A stretch of 64,000 nt of DNA from Zingiber officinale (Eukaryota; Streptophyta; Magnoliopsida; Zingiberales; Zingiberaceae). The stretch covers positions 33,776,063 through 33,840,062 of the forward strand of contig NC_056002.1 in assembly GCF_018446385.1 (NCBI RefSeq), written 5' to 3'. Position numbers and translations under genes: made by a program. Under the pieces are notes generated by a model. That model did no database searches. It saw nothing but the letters and a program-made list of their open reading frames with translations, and was not told where the DNA came from. Below, piece after piece: positions 12,004 through 23,274 of the stretch; positions within the stretch are counted from its first letter, which is position 1, and each line of letters starts with the position of its first letter.

Positions 12004-13131
12004 ATGGAAGAAGTTGGAAAGCTTAACACCATAACCTTGATGCAGGAAGATCTGGAGTTGCTCATCAATGCTAGAGTGCAGAAGCTATTACAACAACAAT
12101 AACGAACTAATACTGAAGGCACGTTGCACGTAGCCCCAAATCTGACAATATCGATAACCGCTCATCAAAGGGAAAGAGGATTTGAGGAGGAGGATCCTAC
12201 TTGCTTGCTCGCCCTGCTCCTCTCTCCCCAACCCGACGTCCTTGAGCATTTTTTCGCACACCTTTTGAATAAGGAGGATGAAAGGAAGCCCTCTAAAAAT
12301 CTTCTAGAGAAGCACCTATACGTGACAAGCGTAAAGGAAAGATCGTAGCCAACGATAGCTTCCCTGAGTGGATCATTACTCCGTTCTCTCAATGAGTGTT
12401 AGATGATCCTTTGCCAAAGCATTATCAAAATTTAAATATTGGAGAATATTCGGGGACAACCGATCCAGAAAAACCATCTTATCAAATTTGAAAATGCCGC
12501 TCTCCTTCAACAATTTACTAATGGTATCAAATGTCGGATGTTCCTCACTACATTTGGAGGGGCAGCTCAAAGATTATTTAAGCGGTTGCCAAACAATTCT
12601 ATTCGTCGTTTTAAGGATTTCCGTAAGGTATTTCTTCATCATTTCTCTAGTAATAGGCAGTATCACAAACCCCCATGGAGTCTTTTTTCAATCAAGCAGG
12701 GGTCCAAGGAAAGCATCAGAGCTTATATTAAGAGATTTAATCAAGTAGCTATAAATGCTCCTACGGCTACTACGTAGATCTTGGTAAGTGTCTTTTCTCA
12801 AGGAATTAATGATAATGATTTCTTTAAAGGTATGGTTAGAAATCCTCCCACCAACTTTGATATGTTGATTGAGCTAGCAGCTGAGTTCATTAATGTGGAG
12901 GACGCTCAAGCTGCTCGAAGAAAAGAAATTGTTCCCACCCCGCTCCAAATACGGAGCGTCCGGTGGTGCTTGCTCAACCACCCAAAGAGCCTCGTGCAAG
13001 TCCTCCACATCGTCACCCTAAATCACGACCTCAAGCTATGCAACACATGGGAGTTCCTCAGGAAGCTCCACGAAGATGGTGCACATATCATAAGACGAAT
13101 ACTTATAGTACAGAAAATTATTATACTATGA
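12004..13131 (+). pseudogene. Degenerate Ty3/gypsy gag
   Basis: Starts MEEVGKLNTITLMQEDLELL, parallel to the gag start at 17248, but stops after about 32 codons. Later fragments in shifted frames show the retrotransposon capsid core, for example GAAQRLFKRLPNNSIRRFKD (about 12559-12618) and RAYIKRFNQVAINAPTATT (12718-12774), then FSQGINDNDFFKGMVRNPP. At least three frame changes or stops. Non-functional relic of a Tat/Retand-like gag. Confidence 0.8.
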
Positions 13132-13385
13132 GGAATTAGCAAGTTGATAATTCTCCATATCGTCAACGTTCCCCAGCCCCAAATCGTCGACAATATCCAA
13201 GGCAAAAATAACCCGCTCAAACTAGAGTATCGGGCGACTGGGCCACAAGCAGGAATCTTACTACTACCGATCAAATGGGCTTAAATATCTGACCAAGTGC
13301 AATGAGAACCTCCATCTGCTAGACAGGAAAAAAATTGTAGCAATGCCGCCCAAGGTAATATTAATATGATAGTGGGGGACTAATT

Positions 13386-13945
13386 GATGGTGACTCAAAC
13401 CGAACAAGAAAGTTGCACGCTCGGAGTTTGGAGATTCATGTCATCGGATGCAGCACAGAGAAGGCGACTGGGCCAAAAATTAGCTTCAGACCTAAGAATC
13501 TGGAGGGGGTGGAAGTACCCCATGATGACACATTAATAATTAAGGTTGTTATCGCCAACTATAATATTTCTCGTACCTTTATTGATATAGACAGCTCAGT
13601 TAACATTATTTTTAAACAAGCTTTTAATCAGTTGCAGATAGATCATAGTAAACTCCAACCGATGGTAACTCCTCTATATGGGTTTATGGGGAACAGAGTT
13701 CAACCACTAGGTCAAATAAAATTGACTATATTTTTAAGAGAGGAGCCCCTAATGAGGACACGTTGATCGTACTTTATGGTGGTGGGCTCACCCTCTACAT
13801 ACAATGTCATCCTAGATCGACCGACTTTAAATGAGTTTCAGGTGGTCGTTTCAACTTTTTGCTAGAAGATAAAATTTCCTGTGGATGATCAAGTAGGGGA
13901 GGTTAGAGGAGACCAACTAGTGGCGTGCAAGTGCTATGTGGAAAT
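13386..13945 (+). pseudogene. Degenerate gypsy retroviral-type aspartic protease
   Basis: The frame around 13500-13766 matches the protease at 18634 (VEVPHDDTLIIKVVIANYNI). The catalytic motif reads DIDSS (13584-13598) where the active form has DTGSS, so the Gly and Thr of the active site are lost. A stop follows at 13764. Homology continues in other frames to GDQL..CYVEI, where a foreign LTR starts at 13946. Confidence 0.8.
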
Positions 13946-15540
13946 TGTAGGAACTTTCGAGCCGCAAAAATCACTTTTTGCGTTGCGGAAACCCCGAAGT
14001 TCTTGCCACAGATCCGTACGAAGATAAAAATTAACATATGCATAGTTTTCTCCTAGGTCTACACTAGATCTACATGGTAGAGATTATACCTTTGTAGCGA
14101 AGCCCTTCGCTTATCCCGCTCATCCAAGAGGTGCCGGATCTCGAAGAGTGTCAAGTGAACACTCCTTTACAAGTATCCACACGGACAAAAGGTGGAGAAA
14201 AACCACTTAGAGTGTGCTAGCACTCTTGGGTGGCTCGGCAATGGAGGAGAGGGAGAGATGAGAAGAGAGGAGGAAGAAGATGATATCTTGAATGAGCACT
14301 TAATTGCTTCACATTAAGTGGTCGACCACTTTTCTAGAGGTTTTATACCTCCATGTAATACCAAAAGTCATGGCTCTTGGTCTCCCTCATGAGGTGGCAC
14401 ACAATTATGTGGACATGATGATGTGGAATACCATCATTGGCCGGCCCCATGCCAAGTCATAATGAGGTGGCATTTGGTCAAGTCAAACTTAACCCTTCAT
14501 CTTCCCTCTCAAGTCAAGTCAAACTTGACCCATTTATCTCCCATGGTTGATCAAATCTAACCATTGATTCAAGTCAATTTGATTTAATAAATCTCTATTC
14601 ATTGAATTAAATTGATTCAATGAGTCATAATCTAAATTAGACTCATTCAACACATGAATCAAATTGAGTCCAACTCAATTAGTCTAATTTGGATTACTCT
14701 TAATCCAATTTGATTCATCATATGAACCTAATCCTCTTGGTCCATCATATGAACCTAATCTCCATCTAATTGCCCTTTGTGTGTGACCCTATAGGTTCTT
14801 GTAACGTTGGCAATGCTCCTAAACTCATTTAGAAACATAAGTAATGAGTGGTATCTAGCAACACATCATTACTACCCAAGTTATAAGAATGTTGAGATCC
14901 AACATCACCTTGTGACTACTAATTGTGACTTTCACAATATATGACAATGTCCTTCTATCCTTGACATCTAGATTGATCAATTGAGGCATAGACCATGTCA
15001 TCCTCTAATCAATCTATATCTTGAACTCCAAGTAGATTCACTCTAAACAAATGATCTCAATATCTCATATTGACTCATTTGGGCAGGACCATGCACTCAG
15101 TGGTCTCACTCTATCAAGAATCATGATGTCACTCCCGTCATATAGGAGGGATAGATCTCATCTACATCACTCACATCCCTCCGCATAATTTGTTACATAC
15201 CCAGTAATCGCCTTTATAGTCCACTCAGTTACAGGTGACGTTTGACGAAGTCAAAGTATGTAACTCCTTATGTAGGGAACCATGATGACTTCAGGTCCAA
15301 GGACTGATAGTCATACTAATAGTCACATGAGAAAGTATATGACACTCATATAACGATCCATGATACTTTCTCATTGCGGGTCATTCAGTACACATTCTCC
15401 AATGCATATTCATGTGTCAACTTGATATCTCTATATCCATGACTTGTGAGATCAAGTCATCGAGTTGACCTACATGCTAGTCTCATCGCATTAACATTGC
15501 CCCTGAATATTAATACTTGACTAGGAATGATTAAGAATAG
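13946..15540 (-). mobile_element. Copia-type LTR (minus orientation) truncating the gypsy relic
   Basis: Abrupt start TGTAGGAAC inside the protease homology; the minus-strand end is thus ..GTTCCTACA. The body holds the long AT-rich U3-like text with tracts such as acttgatatctctatatccatgacttgtgagatcaag that I recall from abundant monocot Copia LTRs. The flank GAAAT (13941-13945) has no partner beyond 15540, where sequence passes straight into another LTR family, so this copy is truncated or rearranged. No coding frame. Confidence 0.55.
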
Positions 15541-16351
15541 TTTTCTCTATATCATAAGAGATGATTAAGAGTAGGGAAAGGGAAGGGGAGAGATCCGGCC
15601 ATAATAGAGAGAGCACAAGCAAGTGAATAAGAGATGATGTAATCCCTACTTCTCCTCTTATTCTCCTTCTCTTTGTATCCGGCCACACCAAGCAACCAGA
15701 AGAGGTGGCTGGCCCTAGCATGAAGGGAAGCAAGGGTCAGCCCTTAGGAGAAGAGTAGAGAGAAGAGAGAAAAAGAATAGCATGCTTCATAAGGCCTCTC
15801 CTCCCCTTCTTTTATATTACTTGCTCAAGGCAAATAAGGAAAAACTTTTACAAAAATTAAAATCTTCCTCATATTTTTTCTTTTTCCTTTTTATTTTTCC
15901 TTTTCTTTCATCTTGATTGAATCAATCACCAATTATAGATTAGTTTTAATTTGATTGGATGATGATTTAATCCTATTGGCCGACCCCTTGTTTGGGCACC
16001 AAGCAAGGGTGGTCGACCCCTATAAGGAAGGAAAAGATATCTTTTGTAAAAATTTTATAAACTCTTATAAAATTTTACAAGCTCTCTTTTAATTTCCTAA
16101 AGTGGATGTTAAAAAAGGAAAGTTTTAAAAATTAAAACCATGTTTTAAAATTTAAAACTTCTCTTCTAAAAATTTCCTTTTTTAACATGGTTACAAAAAT
16201 TTAAATTTTAAAACTTCTATTCCTTTTTCTAAAACCATGAGGATGGTTAAAAAAAGAAAGTTTTAAAACTTTTAAATTTTCTTTTAAAACATGTGACCTA
16301 ATTCAAATAAGGAAAGTTTTTAAATTTTAAATCTCTCTTTTAAAACTTATG
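15541..16351 (-). mobile_element. Copia-type LTR, part A (continues at 26839)
   Basis: Homologous, in reverse, to the LTR at 53129-55564: the shared marks are a promoter-like ttatattacttgctcaaggcaaataagg (compare ttgccttgagcaagtattataaaag at 54760-54784) and alternating blocks of ggaaagttttaaaa/taaaacttt. Interrupted at 16351 by the gypsy element; the target duplication TTATG (16347-16351 and 26839-26843) proves that part A and part B were contiguous. The minus-strand TATA lies at about 15820-15828. Confidence 0.8.
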
Positions 16352-17202
16352 TGATCCGGTAGTAAGAGTGGGCCCCCCCCTTTTCTTGCAAAGTCAACGC
16401 CAAGGGGAAGTCACCGGAACAGCCGCCCACCCAGAGGAGAGTGTGGTCCGACCGGACGGACGGCCGTAGACGGCCGGTCCGATTGGACTGCCGGCCGGTC
16501 GATGGAATCGAGTACCCGGAGGGGTCCGGCCGGCTCGCACTTATAGTTGGGAGGCACCCTGTCAAATCGGGGTTCCGACGCTCAGTTAAAAAGGTCATGG
16601 ACCGAGCTGACCTTTTGACCGACCGCAGTCATAAAGCACCCCTGTTTGTTAGTCTCCACAAAGCACAAGTAAACCACTGCGGATGTCCGGTCGGATGTTT
16701 AGGTATCTGTCCGCTCGGACTACAAGTTTGGAGCAAAGGAAAAGGCCAGAGGATTTCTTTCTTTGACAACCTGTAGGTTTCACGTGTGTGCCATGCTCCA
16801 AATCTTGTGACAGGAGATTCTGCTGTCCCATCGAGGGCATGCTTTGACTGTAGCGATATGGGTCAGGTAAACTTTCTGACAGCCGCGTACCTAGGAAAGG
16901 ACAGGTAAGCTTTCTGACAGCCGCATACCTAGGATAGGACAGAGGACACTTATGCACCTTGGTACGCGTGCCCAAACCTTTCACAGCTCTATATAAAGAA
17001 CCTCGGGTTTCATTCGGGTACGTACTCGAGACTTCTGGAGCCACCTTGTTCATCGTGATTTACCCGACTTGAGCGTCGCCTTCCCGGCTCGACTTCTGTG
17101 CAGGATAGCCGGAGCATCTTGACACTAGTTGGAGATCTACATCAGCGAGCCTTGGAGCGCCACGTGCCCAGCGTCTGTTGACTTCTGGTTCGGACAGGAT
17201 CA
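16352..17202 (+). repeat. 5' LTR of the gypsy element, 851 bp
   Basis: Starts TGATCCGGTAG and ends GGACAGGATCA. TATA box CTATATAAAG at 16988-16998. It is followed directly by the primer-binding region. The direct partner is at 25985-26838. Confidence 0.93.
16989..16997 (+). promoter_or_regulatory. TATA box of the 5' LTR
   Basis: TATATAAAG preceded by cacagct, about 640 bp inside the LTR and about 205 bp before the LTR end. The same motif recurs at 26593-26600 in the 3' LTR. Confidence 0.6.
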
Positions 17203-17205
17203 AAT

Positions 17206-17220
17206 TGGCGCCGTCTGTGG
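17206..17220 (+). promoter_or_regulatory. Primer-binding site region
   Basis: TGGCGCCGTCTGTGG begins three bases after the LTR terminus. This TGGCGCC(G) type is common in Tat-lineage gypsy elements. I do not assign the tRNA. Confidence 0.6.
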
Positions 17221-17247
17221 GAACGCTCCTGCATCCGATCGGAGACA

Positions 17248-18435
17248 ATGGACGAGGCTGGACGACAACACACGGTGACGCTTTCAACAGAGGAACTCGA
17301 CGCCCTGGTCGAGATAAGGGCCGCCAAACTCATGGAGCAAAAACAAAAAGCATCCGCCGAGCGGGCGGAGCAACAAGCGACATCTGCGTCTGGTGGTCGA
17401 GCGGAAGCACCTCAAGCCACCGTCGCATTCCACCGAGCCTTGTTTCGCACTCCTGAAGCCGCACCAGCTCGAAGAGATAGAGGCTCCTCTTCAGATGAAA
17501 TGCCAAGGCGGGATGACAGAAAAGGGAAAGCCCCCCGGGCAGACTCATCTCCCGAGCGGACCAATCGCCAATTCTCGGAAAATATTTTACGAGACCCTCT
17601 GCCCAAGCACTACGTGCCTCCGACGATCGGCGAATACAATGGAACAACGGACCCGGATGATCATCTGGGTAAGTTTGATAATACAGCCACGCTCCATCAA
17701 TACACCGATGGAGTGAAGTGCCGCGTCTTTCTTACCACTCTCTCGGGATCGGCTCAACGGTGGTTCCGTAGGCTGCCGGACGGATCCATCACAAGCTTCA
17801 AGGACTTCCGAACGGCCTTCCTCCACCACTTCGCTAGCAGTCGGCGTTATCAGAAAACAAGTGTTAGCTTGTTCGCCATCAAGCAAGAACCAAAAGAATC
17901 GCTTCGAGCTTACATCCAGCGATTCAACCAAGTGGCGATGGACATCCCAACGGCCACATCGGAGACGATGATGAATGCCTTCACGCAAGGCCTTGTGGAT
18001 GGGGACTTCTTCCGGTCGCTCATCCGAAAGCCGCCCCGAGATTATGATCACATGCTACATCGGGCCAACGAATATATAAATGTGGAAGAAGCGCAAGCCG
18101 CTCGGAAAAAGGAAACTCCAGCCGAGCGCGCACCTGTTCATGCCGAGCGGAAACAGCACACCGCTCAGCAGCCGATCCCCTCACGTCAGATCGCACGTAC
18201 AAGAAGTGGCTGCCGCTCGGCCCAAGCCAAAGAAGAGGTGGACCCCTATGTTCTGCAAATTCCACCAAACGGATACGCACAACACGAGGGATTGCCGAAG
18301 CCTTCCCTTTGTGTCCAATCCTGTTCCCCGGAGAGCCGAACGACGGTCTCCTCCCCTCGACAGGAGGCAAAGGACCCAGGAAGCCGACCGGACCCGCATA
18401 GAGAGGCGACATCACCAGACGTCCGATCGGCATAG
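17248..18435 (+). pseudogene. Gypsy gag, 395-codon frame, C-terminus frameshifted
   Basis: Starts ATG 46 bp after the LTR. The charged N-terminus (MDEAGRQHTVTL, then a Glu/Lys/Gln-rich helix) leads into the capsid (Retrotrans_gag) core at residues about 110-275, with GEYNGTTDPDDHL, GSAQRWFRRLPDGSI and ESLRAYIQRFNQVAMD. The expected zinc-knuckle-like motif CKFHQTDTHNTRDC is present but in the next frame (about 18249-18290, frame of 18080-18646), so a +1 lesion lies near 18150-18240 and a second near 18590 restores the protease frame. It would form the particle shell if intact. Confidence 0.85.
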
Positions 18436-18599
18436 ATCCCCAAGACAGGAGAGTCGCCGGACGTCCAGAGAACGGTCCCGACCGTCCGCTCGGGAGGAGG
18501 AAAATAGGAGCAATACTTCCCGGGGCGAAATCAACGTTATTGCTAGCGGACCGACCGGCAGCTGCAGATCCACGCAGTTGGTTGTAGCCAAGAGCGGGC

Positions 18600-19413
18600 A
18601 AGTGGACCGGAAATCACTTTCGGGCCTGGAGACTTGGAAGGAGTAGAAGTGCCCCATGACGACGCGCTGCTCATTAAAGCGGTAATAGCAAATTACACTA
18701 TTCATCGCATATTCGTTGACACAGGGAGCTCGGTCAACATCATATTCAAGAAGGCGTTCGATCAGCTGCAAATTGATCGAGCCGAGCTGCTGCCCATGAC
18801 TACCCCGCTCTACGGGTTTACGGGCAACGAAGTTCAGCCGGTCGGACAGATCCGGCTGGCCACCTCACTGGGGGAAGAGCCGCTCAGGAGGACCAGGACA
18901 ATAAACTTCGTGGTGGTCGACTCTCCATCATCCTACAATGTCATTCTGGGACGACCGACGCTCGGCGAATTCCGAGCGGTTGTTTCAACCTTCCACCAGA
19001 AGATAAAGTTCCCCGTGGAAGACAAAGTAGGAGAAGTGCGTGGAGATCAACTAGCAGCTCGGCGATGCTATATAGAGATGATCCGAGCAGAAGCTTCTTC
19101 CGCTCGGAAGGCCCCCCGAATCGAGGTACACGCCATAACCGAGAAACCTCCTGCTTTAATTTATGATGAAAAGGAGGAAGTTCAGATCCATCCGACCCGA
19201 TCGGAGGCCACCACTTTCATCGCCTCGGATCTAGAGGAAAAACAGAAGAAGAAGCTGATCCAATGCCTCCAGCAAAATCATGATGTCTTTGTTTGGTCGA
19301 CACACGAGTTGCCCGGAATTTCGCCGAGCCTAGCGCAGCATGAGTTGCATGTCCGACCTGACGCTCGGCCAAGCAGAGAAAAAGAGATTTTAGCGCCGAG
19401 CGTAATGCCATAG
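18600..19413 (+). pseudogene. Gypsy aspartic protease and start of reverse transcriptase
   Basis: Continuous frame beginning ITFGPGDLEGVEVPHDD (about 18610). The catalytic DTGSS is intact at 18718-18732 and the flap/dimer part ends NVILGRPTLGEF (about 18940-18970). It continues into the linker before RT (PGISPSLAQHELHVRP, with AQHEL matching the RT-entry motif of the lineage). A stop at 19411 ends the frame. It would cleave the Gag-Pol polyprotein. Confidence 0.85.
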
Positions 19414-20700
19414 GCGGAAGTAGAGAAACTTCTGAAGGCCGGCCACATACCCGAGCTGGCTAGCTAACGTGGTATTGGTCTCCAAGCCGGGCGGCAAGTG
19501 GAGAGTTTGCATTGACTTTCGGACTTAAACAAAGCATGTCCCAAAGATTTTTATCCTCTGCCCAGATCAGCTGGTGGACTCTACGGCTGTGAATTAATTT
19601 GCATGCTCGACGCCTACCGTGGCTATCACCTGTACCGCCGCCAAGATCGTGAAAAGGTTAGCTTTGATCGCCGACCGCATCGTTACAACGTGATGCCGCT
19701 CGGATTGAAGAATGCGGGGCCACCTATCAACGCTTGATGAACAAAGTGTTCAGGGAGCAGATGGAATCTGGAAGTTTATGTTGACGACATTCTTATCAAA
19801 TCCGTCCGAGCGGCCGATCTTTTCAAGGATATGGAAGAAACCTTCCGAACATCGCAAATATGGAGTCAAGCTAAATCCACGTAGTGCCTGCTCGAGCAAA
19901 GGGAGGACGCTTTGGGATACGAGTGACCGAAGGGAATCAAGCCAACCCCAAGGTGAAAGCTCGCAAGACATGCTTCCTCCCGTAAACACAAGGGAAGTGC
20001 AACGGTTGACCGGTCGGATAACCGCTTTGTCCAGATTCATCTCCAAACCGCCGACCGGAGCCTGCCATTCTTCAAGATCCTGCCAAGGCTACTAAGTTCC
20101 AGTGGAACGAAGAGTGTGACCGAGCATTTGAAGAGTTGAAAACATATCTGAATTCTCTGCCTATACTTGTCAAGCCGATCGGGGTGAGTCACTTTATATG
20201 TATCTATCGTCAATCGAGCATGTGTAGGCTCAGCACTTGTGAGGGCGAACGGTGAAGAGCAACCGGTGTATTTCTGAGCCATATTTTGAAAGATGCCGAA
20301 TCTCGCTACACCGGCTCGAGAAGTTGGCCTTTGCTTTGGTTCTAGCCGCCGGCGCCTTCGACCGATTTTGGCCCCACAATCATTGTCCGACGAACAGTCC
20401 ACCTGAAGAGTCCTGTTGAATCCAAGCGTCCCGACGGCTTATCAAGTGGACGCTGTAATTAAGCGAGTTTGACATCCAATACCAGCCCGCCCGGCGATTA
20501 AAGCCCAATCCTTGGCTGATTTTGTGACCGGAGTGCACGGAAGCTCTGTGGAGGATATATGTGGATGGGTCTTCCACTCGACTAAGCGGGATTGGGATAT
20601 TGCTTATCTCACCGCAAGAAGAAAAGATGCACCTATCCGTCCTACTGGACTACAAGGCCACCAACAATGAGGCGTAGTATGAGGCCCTTATAGCCGGATT
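19414..20700 (+). pseudogene. Gypsy reverse transcriptase / RNase H, multiply frameshifted
   Basis: Fragments in changing frames: LNKACPKDFYPLPR (about 19528-19567), MPLGLKNAG (about 19693), the catalytic YVDDILIKS (YVDD at 19777-19788), YGVKLNP (19860s), VQRLTGRITALSRFISK (about 20000-20046) and FQWNEECDRAFEELKTYLNS (about 20098-20157). RNase H homology to about 20700 is very broken. Many lesions are single-base losses in short homopolymers, so some may be assembly errors. Confidence 0.85.
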
Positions 20701-20899
20701 ACAAGCGGCATGTGCCGGTCGGGTGACTCTATTCGGATTCACAGCTGGCCGCTCAGCAACACCTTTGAAATTAACGTGTTCGGCTTAAACTCTACGCTGA
20801 GGCCTTTGAAAACTCAAAGCTACTTTCCGAGAAGTGTTTATTCAGAAGATTCCCGAACGGAGAACCAGCGGCCGATGAGTTGGCCAAACTCATGAGCTC

Positions 20900-22110
20900 A
20901 ATAACGCCGATCGCCATTCAGCAGCCAATTGAAAAACGCCGATGGTGGCGCATGTCGACTGGATGCAAGGCCTCGCGTTTCCAAGTGACCGGAGGACACC
21001 TATTATAGAATTCCTCCGTTCGGCACCACACCATCCGATGAATATGCAGCCCGGCTCAGAAGAGCCAGTCGGTTTACACTCATCGGAGATCAGCTTTACA
21101 ATTCTCGCGTCCTCTGTTAAAATGTGTAGGCTCGGAGGACTCAACTTACATCCTCCGTGAAGTACATCAAGGATCATGTGGAGGTCATCCGGGCGGACGC
21201 TAGTTAAGAAGATCCTCTGGCCGGATACTTTTGGCCAACTTTGCAAGCGGATGTCGGACAAGATCTACATGTCTTTCATGCCGATATCACAACTTCTCCC
21301 ACCGACCGGCAGAGGAGATGAAGGCATCAACCATCTCATGTCCGTTCGATCGCTGGGAATGGATATTGTGGGTCCATTTCCGATGGCGGCAGAGGAAATT
21401 TTACTAGTGGCGGTAGACTATTTCTCCAAGTGGGTGGAGGCCGAGCCGCTAGCAAAGATCACCGAGCAAATGGTTAAAAAATTCATCTGGCAACACATCA
21501 TTTCACAGGAAGATGTTGGAGGATTGGTGCAAAAGCTACGGCATTGAGCAACATTTCACGTCCGTGGCCTATCCTCGGAGCAACGGTCAAGCTGAAGTCG
21601 CCAACCGAAATTCTTCGATTCTACGCCTCGGCTCGACCATTTGGGAGGAGTTGGCCGGATGAAGTGCCGAGCGCCTTGTGGGCTATCCGAACGACGCCAA
21701 AAGAAGGGACGGAGTCACACCGTTCCATTTGGTATATGGCGGTGAGGTTGTCATACCGGTCAAGTCGGCGTTGAGTCAGCCAGATCCGGAACTATGATGA
21801 TGACAACACCGAACGAAGAAACATGGAGGACTTGGTAGAAGAGGAGAGGGCAAAGGCGTCCGTTCGGCTGATGGCGTACCGTCACGGATGAAGCAAAACT
21901 ACAACCGCAGCGTAATTCCCAGATCGTTCCAAGTCGGCGATCTTGTCTGGAAGAAAGTCAAGCGGCGACGTCGGCAAGCTTGAAGCGCCATGGGCGGGCC
22001 CTTTCAAAATCATCGAAAAGCTCGCTCGGGCGCATATTATCTGGAGGACGGCAGCTAGATAGGCCGTGGAGCGAACCACCTCCAGCCTTACCGGACAACA
22101 GAAAAGAATC
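20900..22110 (+). pseudogene. Gypsy integrase, degenerate
   Basis: The best stretch (21344-21547) reads LGMDIVGPFPMAAEEILLVA followed by VDYFSKWVEAEPLAKI, which includes the first two core positions of the DDE integrase. The zinc-binding N-terminal part before it is shifted. After 21547 the frame breaks again, and the C-terminal part ends near 22110 (PWAGPFKIIEKLA type, frame-shifted). Confidence 0.8.
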
Positions 22111-22249
22111 GTGATTCATTTTACTAAATACTTGAAATCGAGATGAAAAGTCAAAGGAGCGAATATAAGGCATTATCATCGTGGCGAAGACCCCGAGCCG
22201 ATCGGGGGGGTTTATGTGGTTAAGACTTGTAAGCAAATAACCCGCGCGG

Positions 22250-22445
22250 AGGTAAATGGGTCGAGCCAAGCGCTCGAAGAACGAAGATTCGGCCGGAGGT
22301 AAATGGGTCGAGCCAAACGCTCGAAGAACGAAGGCCCCGCGCCGTTCGGCCGGAGGTAAATGGGTCGAGCCAAACGCTCGAAGATCGAAGGCCCCGTGCC
22401 ATTCGGACGGAGGTATATTATCCGAGCCAAAATACTCGATGAAGT
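22250..22445 (+). repeat. About 57-bp minisatellite, four units
   Basis: Units begin ggaggtaaatgggtcgagcc (near 22250, 22295 and 22352; the fourth, near 22410, is diverged: ggaggtatattatccgagcc). The reverse complement is the unit expanded about 20-fold in the related element at 39480-43050. It lies in the spacer after pol. Confidence 0.85.
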
Positions 22446-22598
22446 AGATCCTGAGCCGTGCGGCCAGGAAGGCATTATCCAAGCTGGGGGAAAGGCAAAG
22501 AGCTACGCCGAACGGAAGTGTCAAAATTAGCCTTGACGGCCGTCTAGCCCAGACGTTAAACCGTAGAGCCGCGCCGTCCGGCTATAAATATCCGCGCC

Positions 22599-22990
22599 GA
22601 CGAGCACCGTCGTTAAAGATCAAGAGACGAGCCGGCGTCTATAAACCCTCCGAGCGGAAGACCGACGAGCACCGTCGTTAAAGATCAAGAGACGAGCCGG
22701 CGTCTATAAACCCTCCGAGCGGAAGACCGACGAGCACCGTCGTTAAAGATCAAGAGACGAGCCGGCGTCTATAAACCCTCCGAGCGGAAGACCGACGAGC
22801 ACCGTCGTTAAAGATCAAGAGACAAGCCGGCGTCTATAAACCCTCCGAGCGGAAGACCGACGAGCATCGTCGTTAAAGATCGAGAGCCGCGCCGTCCGGC
22901 TATAAATAACCGCGCCGACGAGCTCCGTCGTTAAAAATCGAGAGACGAGTCGGCGTCTATAAATAATCCAAGCAGGCCAACCGTCGAGCT
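22599..22990 (+). repeat. 65-bp minisatellite, five near-identical units plus variants
   Basis: Units start at 22599, 22664, 22729, 22794 and 22859 (exact 65-bp period), beginning gacgagcaccgtcgttaaag. The last copies are diverged and shorter. The reverse complement forms the array at 38826-39370 in the minus-strand relative. Each unit contains gagacgagccggcgtc, a partly self-complementary stretch. Confidence 0.9.
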
Positions 22991-23274
22991 CCGAGGTTGA
23001 ACATCGAGAGGTTCGGATCGTCTCATAACCAGCGATTCTTGGTAGCAACACAGAATTTTGTGCGGCCGAACGGAAGAGCTGGAGAAAATACTCCAGCGAT
23101 TCTCCAAAGGTGTGATGTGACAGGAGATGAGCGGATAGCACAAGTGTTAGCAAGGGGACAGTGCAAGAAGATAAAATACACGAAAGGAAAGCATTTCATT
23201 AAAATTAAAACCTTAGGCCGAGTGGCCTAAATACAAAAAGGTTCATGATCAGCCGAGCGGCCAAATTACAAGAA

